From Anaerolineales bacterium (GTDB lineage: Bacteria > Chloroflexota > Anaerolineae > Anaerolineales > Villigracilaceae), in assembly GCA_024710905.1 (NCBI GenBank), contig JANJTV010000085.1, positions 1-64,000 of the forward strand: DNA of 64,000 bases, given 5' to 3'. Below are positions 30,705 to 40,024 of the stretch, in pieces. A model generated the notes under the pieces. That model worked only from the letters and a program-made list of their open reading frames with translations, did not search any database and was not told where the DNA came from. Position numbers and translations under genes: made by a program. How positions within the stretch are numbered: position 1 is the first letter of the stretch; each line of letters opens with the position of its first letter.

Positions 30705-32249
30705 TTGAATAAACTTTCCCACCTTACCCGTACATCGCTAATCCTAGGCTTCTTTTTTGCTTTCGACAAGGTGCTGGCGTTTGGCCGTTCCATCCTGATT
30801 GCCCGCCAGTTCAGCCTGTCTGTTGAGCTGGATGCCTTCAACGTTGCCAATAACCTGCCCGACCTGCTGTTTGCCCTGATTTCGGGCGGGGCGATGGCAA
30901 TGGCCTTCATCCCCTTGCTGACGGAATACCTGACCCTTAAGGGGCGCGCCGCCGCCTGGGATTTGTTCTCGCGGGTGGCGAATGTGGCGTTTGCTTCCAC
31001 GGCCATCCTGGCGGTGCTGATTGCCATTTTTGCCGACCAATTGGTACAGGCCGAAATTGGCATCGCGCCTGGTTTTGGCCCGGAGCAGCAAGCCCTGGTG
31101 GCTGAGTTAATGCGCCTGAACCTGATTGCTACGCTGATTTTTTCCATTTCCGGGTTGGTGATGGCAGGACTTCAAAGCAACCAGCACTTTATCCTGCCGG
31201 CGTTGGCGCCTTCTTTGTATAACGTAGGGATGATCATCGGCGCGCTGGTGTTTTCGCCCAGTGAGCCATATGTGCTAGGACCGGTGGCCCTACCCGCGTT
31301 TGGTATGGGCGTTCATGGACTGGTCTATGGCGTCATCCTCGGCGCGGCGCTGCATCTGGGTATCCAGATTCCTGGCTTGATTAAGTACAAATTTCGTTGG
31401 ACGCCCTCGTTGGACATCCGTGATTCGGGTTTGATCACCGCCTTGCGGTTAATTGCCCCACGCCTGTTAACCATGTTCGGCATCCAGTTGATGTTCATTG
31501 CCCGGGATAATTTTGCTTCCCGGCTCGACCAGGTTGGTGCGGTCACCTCCTTAACGTATGGTTGGATGATCATGCAGGTGCCGGAAACTTTGCTGGGCAC
31601 AGCCATTGCCACAGCTTTGTTGCCCACCCTGGCTGAACATGCTTCCCGTGGCGATTGGCAGACTTTCCGCGAGACGATGGAGAAGGCCATCCGGGTGATG
31701 TTGGCACTTACCCTGCCGGTGGCGGTGGTCATGGCCGCAGGATTGCGTCCGCTGGTGGCCGTGGCGTTTGGCTTCGACGATCCGGGAACTGATTTGCTGA
31801 CCATAACGTCCCGGATTTATTTATTAACTCTGGCCGGATATGCCGTGCAGGAAACCCTGGCGCGCGCTTACTATGCCCGCAAGGAGCCGCTGGTGCCGTT
31901 GTGGGGCATTCTCATCCGCCTGGCAATTTATATTGCGATTGGTATTGCCGGTGTGACCGTCCTGCGTGATGTAGGTGCGCCGATTATCGCTGCGGCGGAA
32001 CTCTCGCTCACCGTGGAAGCCATTGTGATGATGATCTGGCTTAACCGACGGTTGGATGCCCCAATTCGGGTTTTACCGGCGATTGGCAAGGGGCTGGTGG
32101 CCGCCCTGGTTGGCGGGATAACGGCCTACGGGTTGGCTGTGCTCCTGCCGGGGCCGGGCTATATCACTGCCCTGGTCGGGATGACGACTGGCGGACTGGC
32201 CGCCCTCGCCATCGTCTGGTCGGAGGCCCGGCTGATTTTCCGCCTGTAA
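30705..32249 (+). CDS. murJ: Lipid II flippase MurJ
   Basis: 514 aa, multi-TM MviN family; FFFAFDKVLAFGRSILIARQF. Confidence 0.93.
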   Translation: MNKLSHLTRTSLILGFFFAFDKVLAFGRSILIARQFSLSVELDAFNVANNLPDLLFALISGGAMAMAFIPLLTEYLTLKGRAAAWDLFSRVANVAFASTAILAVLIAIFADQLVQAEIGIAPGFGPEQQALVAELMRLNLIATLIFSISGLVMAGLQSNQHFILPALAPSLYNVGMIIGALVFSPSEPYVLGPVALPAFGMGVHGLVYGVILGAALHLGIQIPGLIKYKFRWTPSLDIRDSGLITALRLIAPRLLTMFGIQLMFIARDNFASRLDQVGAVTSLTYGWMIMQVPETLLGTAIATALLPTLAEHASRGDWQTFRETMEKAIRVMLALTLPVAVVMAAGLRPLVAVAFGFDDPGTDLLTITSRIYLLTLAGYAVQETLARAYYARKEPLVPLWGILIRLAIYIAIGIAGVTVLRDVGAPIIAAAELSLTVEAIVMMIWLNRRLDAPIRVLPAIGKGLVAALVGGITAYGLAVLLPGPGYITALVGMTTGGLAALAIVWSEARLIFRL

Positions 32250-32270
32250 GGATGGAGTATAATTATTCAC

Positions 32271-33317
32271 ATGTATGATACTCAACCGAATAACCTTTCT
32301 GATACGCAACCTAAAATGACCAAAAAGCAAACCCTGCCCTTTTGGGCAGTGTTGCTGATAATGCTTGGCGTAGTCTTGCTTGGTTCGCTTGGCGGCTACG
32401 GCTTGGGGATTCAGGGTCGGGTGGCTGCCCAATCTACACAGGTAGGCGGGGTGTTGAGCGAGCAGATGACGTTTGCCGAGCAGGATTTTGCCGCCGGGCG
32501 CTTTGATATTGCCCGCCAGCGCGTGGAATATGTGATTACACAAGATCCGGACTACCCCGGCGCGACGGACCTGCTCACCCGGATTATTTTGCAGCAATCC
32601 ATTACGCCCAGCCCAACCCTGACGCCGACGCCGACCATTACACCAACGCCTGACTTGCGCAACCAGGAGGCCATCCTGGCGGAGATTCAACAGAAGATGG
32701 CGGCCCAGGATTGGGACGGGGTACTGCCAATTTTGGATAACCTGCGTAAGACAGACCCGTCCTTCCGCACCGCCCAGGTGGATGGTTTTTATTATTCTGC
32801 CTTGCGCAACCGCGGTGTTGCAAAGATTCTTGGCACCGGCGCATATGCCCAGACCACAAACATGGAAGGCGGCATTTACGACCTGACCCTGGCGGAACGA
32901 TTTGGGCCATTGGACGGATATGCTGAAGGCCTGCGCAATTTCTCACGCCTGTATATTATTGGCCTGTCGTTCTGGGAAGTGAACTGGCCGGAGGCGATTA
33001 ATTACTTCAGCCAGGTGTACTCGTTTGCCCCGAACCTGCGTGATTCATCCAATTTTACGGTGAGTGAACGGTACCGGATTGCCCTTCTAAAGCATGCGGA
33101 CACTTTGTATGAATCTACAGACCGCCGCACACGATGCGAAGCCCTGAACGTTTACTTCCAGTCTTTCTCGATTGGTCGCGACCCGGCATATGAACAGAAA
33201 GTAAACGACCTGAACCTGGAATGCAACCCGCCAACGCCGACGATTGACCCCTTGCTCCTGATCACCCCGACGGTGGAAGGCGGCGAAGGAACGCCCACGG
33301 AAACGCCAACCCCCTAA
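32271..33317 (+). CDS. Membrane-anchored TPR-like protein with Thr/Pro linkers
   Basis: 348 aa; N-terminal TM, TPSPTLTPTPTITPTPD linker, helical repeat, Thr/Pro C-terminus. Confidence 0.65.
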   Translation: MYDTQPNNLSDTQPKMTKKQTLPFWAVLLIMLGVVLLGSLGGYGLGIQGRVAAQSTQVGGVLSEQMTFAEQDFAAGRFDIARQRVEYVITQDPDYPGATDLLTRIILQQSITPSPTLTPTPTITPTPDLRNQEAILAEIQQKMAAQDWDGVLPILDNLRKTDPSFRTAQVDGFYYSALRNRGVAKILGTGAYAQTTNMEGGIYDLTLAERFGPLDGYAEGLRNFSRLYIIGLSFWEVNWPEAINYFSQVYSFAPNLRDSSNFTVSERYRIALLKHADTLYESTDRRTRCEALNVYFQSFSIGRDPAYEQKVNDLNLECNPPTPTIDPLLLITPTVEGGEGTPTETPTP

Positions 33318-33334
33318 TCGCCAGACCCGAGATA

Positions 33335-33372
33335 AAAACTGCGTGAGAGAAGCCCTCTCGCGCAGTTTTGTT
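33335..33372. terminator. Terminator between convergent genes
   Basis: AAAACTGCG-t-GAGAG..CTCTC-g-CGCAGTTTTGTTGTTTT. Confidence 0.75.
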
Positions 33373-33375
33373 GTT

Positions 33376-34737
33376 TTACAGGTTGAGCGTTTTCAGCCCG
33401 GCGGGAATGCCCGTCAGGTCGTAGGCCATGCCGCCGGTAATGCGGATGGGAACCAGTTCGCCAAGAGGTAGTTCGCCTTCCACAAAGACCAGCCCGTCAA
33501 TTTCTGGCGCATCGCGGTATGAACGGCCAATGGAGATGCCGTCATTATAGCCTTCCACCAGGATGTCCAACGTCTGGCCGACATAGGATTGGTTAATTTG
33601 CAACGAAATGGCCTGCTGGCGTTCCATCAGGCGATTCCACCGTTCTTCCTTGGCTTCGGCAGGGACGGGGTCGCCAAGCGGTTCGCTGGTAGTGCCGGGC
33701 TCAAAGGAGAATTTGAACGCGCCAACGCGGTCAAAACGGATATCTTCAATGAATTGCATCAGGATTTCAAATTCTTCATCTGTTTCGCCGGGGTAGCCAA
33801 CGATAAATGTCGTACGGATGGCCAACCGTTGCGGTTTATCGGCGAAGGCGGTACGCATTTTGTCGAGTGTCCGGTGCACCCATTCGATGTTGGAAGGGCG
33901 GCGCATACGGTAGAGCGTTTTCGGGTGGGCGTGCTGGAGGGGCATGTCCAGGTAGGGGAGGATCTGCCTGCTGGAAGCCATGACATCGATCATTCGGTCG
34001 GTGACATAACCCGGATAAGCATACATCACACGAATCCAGTCCATGTCGGGCACCTGCATGGTCAGTTGTTCCAGTAATTGCGCCAGGCCGTCTTTCATTC
34101 CCAGGTCATGTCCATAATCGGTAGTATCCTGCGCGATCAGGATTAATTCGCGAATACCCGCATCACGCAGGCGTTTTGATTCTTCGACAATCGTCTGAAC
34201 TGGGCGGCTGACAGCCGTGCCCTTGATGAGCGGAATGGCGCAAAAGGCACACGGGCGGCGGCAGCCATCGGCGACCTTCAGGTAGGCACTGGTCCCGGCG
34301 ATCGAAGCGCGCAAGGCGTCGTGTTCGTCGATCCCAACCGTGGGCGCATCGGGCAGGTGATAGACCGGCTCAGGGTGGGTTCCCTTGCGAAGTTCCCGCA
34401 CCACCTGGACGATGTCCATCCAGCGGCGGGTGCCGAGAATGCCATCAATGCCGGGCACTTTCTGGGCCACTTCCACGCCGTAGCGTTGGGTCAGGCAGCC
34501 CGCGGCAATTAACAATTGGTCGGAGCGTTTTACGACAGCCAGTTCTTGAAGTACGTTAAGGGATTCTTCTTTGGCAGGCCCAATAAACCCACAGGTATTG
34601 ACAATCAATATGCTGGCCTGGCCAGGTTTTTCAACGGCTTTGTAGCCGTCCTGCAAGAGCAGTTGGGCCATGGAGTCTGAATCGACTGTGTTTTTGGCGC
34701 AGCCCAGTGAGACGAGATGGAAGGTTTTCCGGTTCAT
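33376..34737 (-). CDS. rimO: Ribosomal protein S12 methylthiotransferase RimO
   Basis: KTFHLVSLGCAKNTVDSD, radical-SAM CRRPCAFCAIP, C-terminal TRAM domain. Confidence 0.95.
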   Translation of the reverse strand: MNRKTFHLVSLGCAKNTVDSDSMAQLLLQDGYKAVEKPGQASILIVNTCGFIGPAKEESLNVLQELAVVKRSDQLLIAAGCLTQRYGVEVAQKVPGIDGILGTRRWMDIVQVVRELRKGTHPEPVYHLPDAPTVGIDEHDALRASIAGTSAYLKVADGCRRPCAFCAIPLIKGTAVSRPVQTIVEESKRLRDAGIRELILIAQDTTDYGHDLGMKDGLAQLLEQLTMQVPDMDWIRVMYAYPGYVTDRMIDVMASSRQILPYLDMPLQHAHPKTLYRMRRPSNIEWVHRTLDKMRTAFADKPQRLAIRTTFIVGYPGETDEEFEILMQFIEDIRFDRVGAFKFSFEPGTTSEPLGDPVPAEAKEERWNRLMERQQAISLQINQSYVGQTLDILVEGYNDGISIGRSYRDAPEIDGLVFVEGELPLGELVPIRITGGMAYDLTGIPAGLKTLNL

Positions 34738-34739
34738 AG

Positions 34740-36104
34740 TTATTCACCAATACGGGTCGGGGATGGGGAAGGCGTGATGCTGGGCGTCGGGGTTTGCGTG
34801 ACGCGCGGGGTGTTGGTCGGGGTCGGGCTGACGGTGGCGGTGGGTGTTTGCGGCCCGGCTTGGGTGTAGATTTGGTTGACCACTTCGCCAGGGTTGCCCA
34901 TTGCACCCAGGTCGGCCTGATTAAAAATTATCTGAACAGCGGCGCCGTTGCCGGTTAGCACTTCAATGCGCTCGTTGGCGGTAATAATCAAAACACTCCC
35001 AGCGGCGAAACGACCCTCTTCAACGACCTGGCCGTCTGCCAGGACGCGCAGGAAGGTGCGCTCACGCATGGAGAGGGTCATGCTCAGGTTGGCGGCAGGC
35101 GCAAATACCGGGGGGGTGGGGGTTTCGGTAACGAGGATGTTTTCAACTGATTCGGTTTCTGCCGATTCCACGCTGGTAGGGTTGACCAGGTCAATATCCA
35201 GGGTGGCTACGGGTGAAGCCAGCAAGACATCCGAAATGGAAGGACCTTCCGTGGGCGGGACTTCAGCAGGGTTCATACTGACCAGGCGGCTCATGCCCCA
35301 GAGCGCAACACCTGTTACAACGAACACAACAAAGGCCAGGAAGATTACATCGGCGCTGAGGAACCTGCTGAACCTGGCGGGGATGATATTTCTTTGCGTC
35401 GGGCGGGAAGCTGTTTTTGCCTGGATCTCATGCCCCTGTTTTTCGAGACGACGGGCTTGCAGGGCGTCGGCAAAACGCAACAGGGTGGCATCCACGTTCA
35501 TGTCGAGGAAAGACGCATATCCGGAGATCATGCCGCGCGCCTGCACTGGCGAGGGCAATTCGTCAAGCAAGCCTTTTTCGATGATCTCCAGGTTGCGTTT
35601 GCGAATGTGAGTGTGACGCTCAATTTCATCCAAGGTCAGGCCCAGCAACTCGCGACGTTGTCTAAGTTGCTGGCCAATTTCTGCGTAAATTGAGATGGAA
35701 AGCTTTGGCGCGGCTGGGATTATTTCATCAGGCGCATCTATATTTTCTGGCAAATCCTGGGGTTCAGGGTCCTGTTCCAGGGTCAGTTGGTGAGGCTCTT
35801 CGGGCTCAGGCTGTGACTCGGGTTCTGGCGGGTTAAACTGGGGGGAGCCTGTAGCTGGTTCTTCCTCCACCGGTATGGCAGAGGCTTTTTGGAGATTAAT
35901 CATCTGCTCAAGATTAAGTTCCAGGAAGTCGGCGTACAGGCGTAAGAAGCCACGTCCCTGGGCGGCGGACGGCATGACGCTGTAGTCATCCGCTTCGAGG
36001 GCTTCGATGTAATGAAGCCGCAGGCGCGTTTGCTCGGCTGCCTGTTTAATGGTCAGGCGGCGGGCTTCACGGGCTTGTTTGAGTTGCTCTCCGAGGGTGG
36101 GCAT
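34740..36104 (-). CDS. RodZ-like membrane protein with two tandem HTH domains
   Basis: HTH1 LGEQLKQAREARRLTIKQAAEQTRLRLHYIEALE; HTH2 IGQQLRQRRELLGLTLDEIERHTHIRKRNLEIIE; TM; C-terminal RodZ-like beta domain; Thr/Pro tail. Confidence 0.85.
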   Translation of the reverse strand: MPTLGEQLKQAREARRLTIKQAAEQTRLRLHYIEALEADDYSVMPSAAQGRGFLRLYADFLELNLEQMINLQKASAIPVEEEPATGSPQFNPPEPESQPEPEEPHQLTLEQDPEPQDLPENIDAPDEIIPAAPKLSISIYAEIGQQLRQRRELLGLTLDEIERHTHIRKRNLEIIEKGLLDELPSPVQARGMISGYASFLDMNVDATLLRFADALQARRLEKQGHEIQAKTASRPTQRNIIPARFSRFLSADVIFLAFVVFVVTGVALWGMSRLVSMNPAEVPPTEGPSISDVLLASPVATLDIDLVNPTSVESAETESVENILVTETPTPPVFAPAANLSMTLSMRERTFLRVLADGQVVEEGRFAAGSVLIITANERIEVLTGNGAAVQIIFNQADLGAMGNPGEVVNQIYTQAGPQTPTATVSPTPTNTPRVTQTPTPSITPSPSPTRIGE

Positions 36105-36180
36105 GGGCTTAAGAAAACATCACCGATTCGCCCCTGGGTTGCGGGAAGGAATCGGTGATGTCATCTGGGTCGTTTGGCGC

Positions 36181-36786
36181 TTAGGCTTCGGATTCTTCCG
36201 CGGATATTTCTTCTGCGGTGGGCTCTTCGGCAGGTGTTTCTGCAGCCACAGGTTCGGCAGCAGGAGCGGTTTCGGCAATCGGGGCAGGTTCAGCAACCGG
36301 GGTGGGGGTGGCTTCAGAAGCCGCTTCAATGGGATTGGCTTCGCCTTCGCGATAGACAATAATTTTGACGTCGGGGATCAAGTCCATCGTCAGGCGGATG
36401 TGGGCAGCGTATTCACCCAGCGCGCGGATGGGCTGGATGTCGATTTGCTGGCGTTTGATCTCCACGCCGCTTTTTTCCTTGATTGCACTGGCGACATCCT
36501 GGGTGGTGATCGAACCATACAGTTTGCCGGTTTCGCCAGCCTTGGCGGCGAAGGCCAGGGTGATCTTGGAGATGACTTCGGCGACAGCGCCCATTTCTTC
36601 GTTTAGGACGGCGCGGCGCTTGACAGCTTCTTCGCGGATCTTTTCGACCTGCTTGAGGGCGCCTGCGGTGGCCAGGACGGCCAGGCCCTGCGGCAGCAGG
36701 TAGTTGCGGCCATAGCCATCGGCGACTTTTTTGATGTCGCCAGCGCGGCCCAGGTTGTATACATCTTTAATCATCAGTACTTTCAT
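36181..36786 (-). CDS. rplI: 50S ribosomal protein bL9 with acidic C-terminal extension
   Basis: From MKVLMIKDVYNLGRAGDIKKVADGYGRNYLLPQGLA; tail of about 50 aa rich in A/E/P/T. Confidence 0.95.
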   Translation of the reverse strand: MKVLMIKDVYNLGRAGDIKKVADGYGRNYLLPQGLAVLATAGALKQVEKIREEAVKRRAVLNEEMGAVAEVISKITLAFAAKAGETGKLYGSITTQDVASAIKEKSGVEIKRQQIDIQPIRALGEYAAHIRLTMDLIPDVKIIVYREGEANPIEAASEATPTPVAEPAPIAETAPAAEPVAAETPAEEPTAEEISAEESEA

Positions 36787-36966
36787 ATTCAAGCCCTTTC
36801 TTGCTTGTGACAAAAATTTACTGCGCAGGGCGCAGTATCGATTGAGCGAAGGGTACAACGCTCGGAGCAGTATTTTACCAGACTTTGCTCCGCCGTCAAT
36901 CATTACAGTTTGTCACTATTTGTTAAGAATGGTACCTTTGGGCATTGTGATTTGTTAAGATTCGTG

Positions 36967-36972
36967 TATAAT
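36967..36972 (+). promoter_or_regulatory. Putative promoter of the response-regulator gene
   Basis: TATAAT at 36967-36972, TTGTGA at 36945-36950 (16-nt spacer), two copies of ATTTGTTAAGA at 36918 and 36950. Confidence 0.5.
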
Positions 36973-37052
36973 CTTTTTACGAGCGGCTGGTATCACACGA
37001 GGTGAAAGCCGTATTTTTGTCCCAGTTGGCCTTTTTCATGTAAGTGAGGAGA

Positions 37053-37712
37053 ATGACAAAAGCTACCGTGTTGCTGGTGGAGGGCAAGCGGGCCGACCGA
37101 CCTGTATTTGGGCCGCAATTGCAGAAAAAGGATTTTGCCATCCACACTTTCCAGAGTGGCAGTGAAGCTGCGGCAAAACTTGCCGATGTTGGCCCGGATA
37201 TTATCGTGGTCAATGGCGCTTCGCTTGCTTCAACCGGGGTGCGTATTGTTCAGTCCTTGCGAGCCGCGCATGATCAGCGTCTGCCCATCCTGTTGGTGGT
37301 CGACTCGGATAAACCGGTGGACTCCTCGGTGGCCGATGTGGTGCTGTACCTTCCCTTTACCATCCAAAAATTGATCAATCGCATGCGCCCATTCCTGCCA
37401 GGGGATGGGAATAACATCATCCAGGCGGGTCCTTTGCGCCTGGATGTGGAGCATCGGCGGGTGAAGTGCATGGGCAAGAATGCCCGCCTGACCCCGCGCC
37501 TGTCCACCCTGCTGCAGATCCTGCTCCAGCACCGCGGCGAAGTGGTTGAACGCGAAGACCTGTTTAGGCGTGTGTGGGATACGAACTATACCGGGGATAC
37601 CCGTACCCTGGATGTGCATGTTTCCTGGCTGCGGCGGGCAATTGAAGTGGATCCTGACAACCCCAAATTCCTGCATACCGTTCGTGGGGTTGGCTACAGG
37701 CTGGATGTTTAA
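37053..37712 (+). CDS. OmpR-type winged-helix response regulator with degenerate receiver
   Basis: C-terminal RVWDTNYTGDTRTLDVHVSWLRRAIEVDPDNPKFLHTVRGVGYRLD; receiver lacks the canonical Asp (VVNGAS) and Lys (YLPFT). Confidence 0.88.
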   Translation: MTKATVLLVEGKRADRPVFGPQLQKKDFAIHTFQSGSEAAAKLADVGPDIIVVNGASLASTGVRIVQSLRAAHDQRLPILLVVDSDKPVDSSVADVVLYLPFTIQKLINRMRPFLPGDGNNIIQAGPLRLDVEHRRVKCMGKNARLTPRLSTLLQILLQHRGEVVEREDLFRRVWDTNYTGDTRTLDVHVSWLRRAIEVDPDNPKFLHTVRGVGYRLDV

Positions 37713-38899
37713 CCCCCCAATACGGCAGGCTCACCTTTGATGGTTACCGCCCGGAAGCGTCCTTTGCTTCCGGGTTTTGATTCGGGCGGCGGTGGCAGGC
37801 TGCCCGAACCCCGGCGCGGCAATGCGCCTTGCTGGGTGCTCCGGAAGACCTTGCCGTCATAGTCCGGGTCATATTCCCAGTAATCTATTATTTTATGGTC
37901 CGGGAGTTCTTGCAGGATTGTTTCGCCTGGCTCCGGAGTGGATGTATATATGCCAAAGGATACTGTTTTTTGTTCCACCAGCCGTTTGCGGGTGGTGTGA
38001 ATGGCACGGAAGGTGGCGTCGGCAGCCAGGAAATTCCTGCCAAGACGGGCGGAGACCAGCGGGGTCGTGCCAGAGCCGCAGAAGAAATCAGCCACCAAAT
38101 CGCCCGGGTTGGAAGATGCCAGGATGATCCGTTCAAGCAAAGCAACGGGTTTTTGGGTCGGGTAGCCGGTGCGTTCGTTGTGCAGGCGTGCCACCACCGG
38201 GAAGTACCACCAGTCTTCAGGTACTTTCCCGCGTTCCAAATTTGGCACTTTACCGAACCCGGCTTTTGGGGAGGCGGCAAAGGTCTTAACGGTGGATGGG
38301 TCATACGGCACGCGCACTGCGTCAGCATTGAAGGTATAGTCCGGGTTTTTGGTGTAGCATAGGATGGTATCGTGTTTGCGGTTAAACGCCGAACGGATGG
38401 GGGAAGGGCCATGATAGGCCCAGATTATCTCGTTCAGGAAACGTTCCTCGCCAAATATCTCATCCAGCAGCAGGCGGGCGTAGGCGTCGGCGTGCCAGTC
38501 CAGGTGCAGGTAGAGTGTACCGTTGGGAGCCAGCAGGCGGTGCATGAGTAACAATCGTTCATATAAAAACTGGATGTAATCATCCAGACTGTTCCATGAG
38601 TCGCCATAGCCTTCGGCCAATTGCCACTCGCCAGGTTTACGGGAATCTTCCCCGCGACCGATGCGGGCCGGAAATTTTCGATTCGTAAAAAAAGGCGGGT
38701 CGGTGTAAATCAGGTTAATTTTACCTTCGTACTCACCAAGAAGGGCCGACATGACCTGGAAGTTGTCGCCCAGGTAGAGCCTGCTTAACGGTTCTGCCTG
38801 CCCTGTTGCCCCTCCGCCCGGGTGAACGACCGAGTCGAGGGTCAGCGAGGCAGGCTGGGGGGGAGTCTGCTGCTTGCCGGGCCAGTTTAGCGAAGGCAT
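37709..38899 (-). CDS. Solitary site-specific DNA methyltransferase (beta-class amino-MTase)
   Basis: NLIYTDPPFFTNRKF (motif IV) upstream of ADFFCGSGTTPLVSARLGRNFLAAD (motif I); HNERTGYPTQKPVALLERII. Confidence 0.9.
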   Translation of the reverse strand: MPSLNWPGKQQTPPQPASLTLDSVVHPGGGATGQAEPLSRLYLGDNFQVMSALLGEYEGKINLIYTDPPFFTNRKFPARIGRGEDSRKPGEWQLAEGYGDSWNSLDDYIQFLYERLLLMHRLLAPNGTLYLHLDWHADAYARLLLDEIFGEERFLNEIIWAYHGPSPIRSAFNRKHDTILCYTKNPDYTFNADAVRVPYDPSTVKTFAASPKAGFGKVPNLERGKVPEDWWYFPVVARLHNERTGYPTQKPVALLERIILASSNPGDLVADFFCGSGTTPLVSARLGRNFLAADATFRAIHTTRKRLVEQKTVSFGIYTSTPEPGETILQELPDHKIIDYWEYDPDYDGKVFRSTQQGALPRRGSGSLPPPPESKPGSKGRFRAVTIKGEPAVLGG

Positions 38900-38900
38900 A

Positions 38901-39950
38901 TCAGGCTGTAATCACAACTTTGGTACCAAACCCTTTGCGATCCATGGTGGCTTTGTTGATTTCTTCCCAGGATGCGCTGGGCGTGCACCAGCGGAAAAGC
39001 CACTTGGCTTCATCATTTTTCATGTTGATACAGCCTGCTGACATGGGCACGCCGTAATTGTGGTGCCAGTAAGTGCCGTGAAATGCGTGTCCTTGCTCGG
39101 TGAAAAAAACCACCCAGGGAACTCCCGCCAGTTCATAGGCCTCGATATCCGAGGCCAGGTTGCCATCCCCCATGTGTTTGGAGGGCATTTTCACCCGCAC
39201 ATTGTACGTGCCGGGCGGGGTGCGGGTTGGGATGCCGTTTGGGGGTGTGAAATTACTGATGCGCCCGGATGAAATGACCGTACTGAAAACCTGCTCATCA
39301 TATTCATAACAGGTCACTACCTGGCGGGCCAGGTCCACCTCGATGCGCTTGGATTCGAAGGGAACTTCTGGTGAGATGGGGGCAAGTTCTTCATCAGCAA
39401 TCAGGCGGATATGACTGGTCGGGACAAAGTACTCGATCTCAAGCAACTCGTCCAGCAATTTGTACCATGGTTCGCCATCCGGTCCGCTGTCGATCCCGAT
39501 CACCCAATGTACGGTTTCATAGTAAAGCCGGTAAACGGGTTCCCATGCCCCGCGGGCAAAACGCATGGCTTGGGTATACGGCATGGTCACCTCACCGAGC
39601 TGGCCTTCCTCGCGGATGGACAAGACCGGGGCATTGTAGCGTATCTGCACTTTGGGCATGCGCGCGCGGTGCACATAGCCGCCCCACACACGATACCAGA
39701 CCGGGTTATACCCTGGCGACCCGGCGTTTACTTCCTCGTACACGTTCAAGATTTCATCCCGGTACACTTGCGCGACAATGCGGCTGGCGTCGTTGGGCTG
39801 GCTGTGTACGCTGACCTGGGTGGTGGAAACCCGAACCAACTCGCTGTCGGGGAACTCGGTGGCTGGCGGCATGTAAGGGGTAAAGGCCAGCCCGCCGAGT
39901 GCGGCAGCGGATAGTTTCAGGAAATCGCGTCTCGAAATTTTGTTTGGCAT
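38901..39950 (-). CDS. Tat-exported L,D-transpeptidase (YkuD) with SH3-like region
   Basis: SRRDFLKLSAAALGGLAF twin-arginine signal; HGTYWHHNYGVPMSAGCINMKNDEAKWLF catalytic region. Confidence 0.88.
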   Translation of the reverse strand: MPNKISRRDFLKLSAAALGGLAFTPYMPPATEFPDSELVRVSTTQVSVHSQPNDASRIVAQVYRDEILNVYEEVNAGSPGYNPVWYRVWGGYVHRARMPKVQIRYNAPVLSIREEGQLGEVTMPYTQAMRFARGAWEPVYRLYYETVHWVIGIDSGPDGEPWYKLLDELLEIEYFVPTSHIRLIADEELAPISPEVPFESKRIEVDLARQVVTCYEYDEQVFSTVISSGRISNFTPPNGIPTRTPPGTYNVRVKMPSKHMGDGNLASDIEAYELAGVPWVVFFTEQGHAFHGTYWHHNYGVPMSAGCINMKNDEAKWLFRWCTPSASWEEINKATMDRKGFGTKVVITA

Positions 39951-40024
39951 GGCAAATATTGTACCAAAAAGAAAACCCCCGCAACCCCATGGGCGGCGGG
40001 GGTGGGTTTGCTATTCAGTTGTTT

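Noticed and set aside
32586-32655. Repetitive ACGCCGACGCC-like tract in the 32271-33317 gene
   Set aside because: Explained by a Thr/Pro linker (TPSPTLTPTPTITPTPD), common in exported proteins; not an independent repeat element.
34740-34860. GGTGTTGG-type repeats at the 3' end of the RodZ-like gene
   Set aside because: Thr/Pro-rich C-terminal tail coding (TPTATVSPTPTNTPRVTQTPTPS); simple low-complexity coding sequence.
37709-38899. Type III restriction-modification system
   Set aside because: No Res/helicase-nuclease gene adjacent; only the methyltransferase is present.
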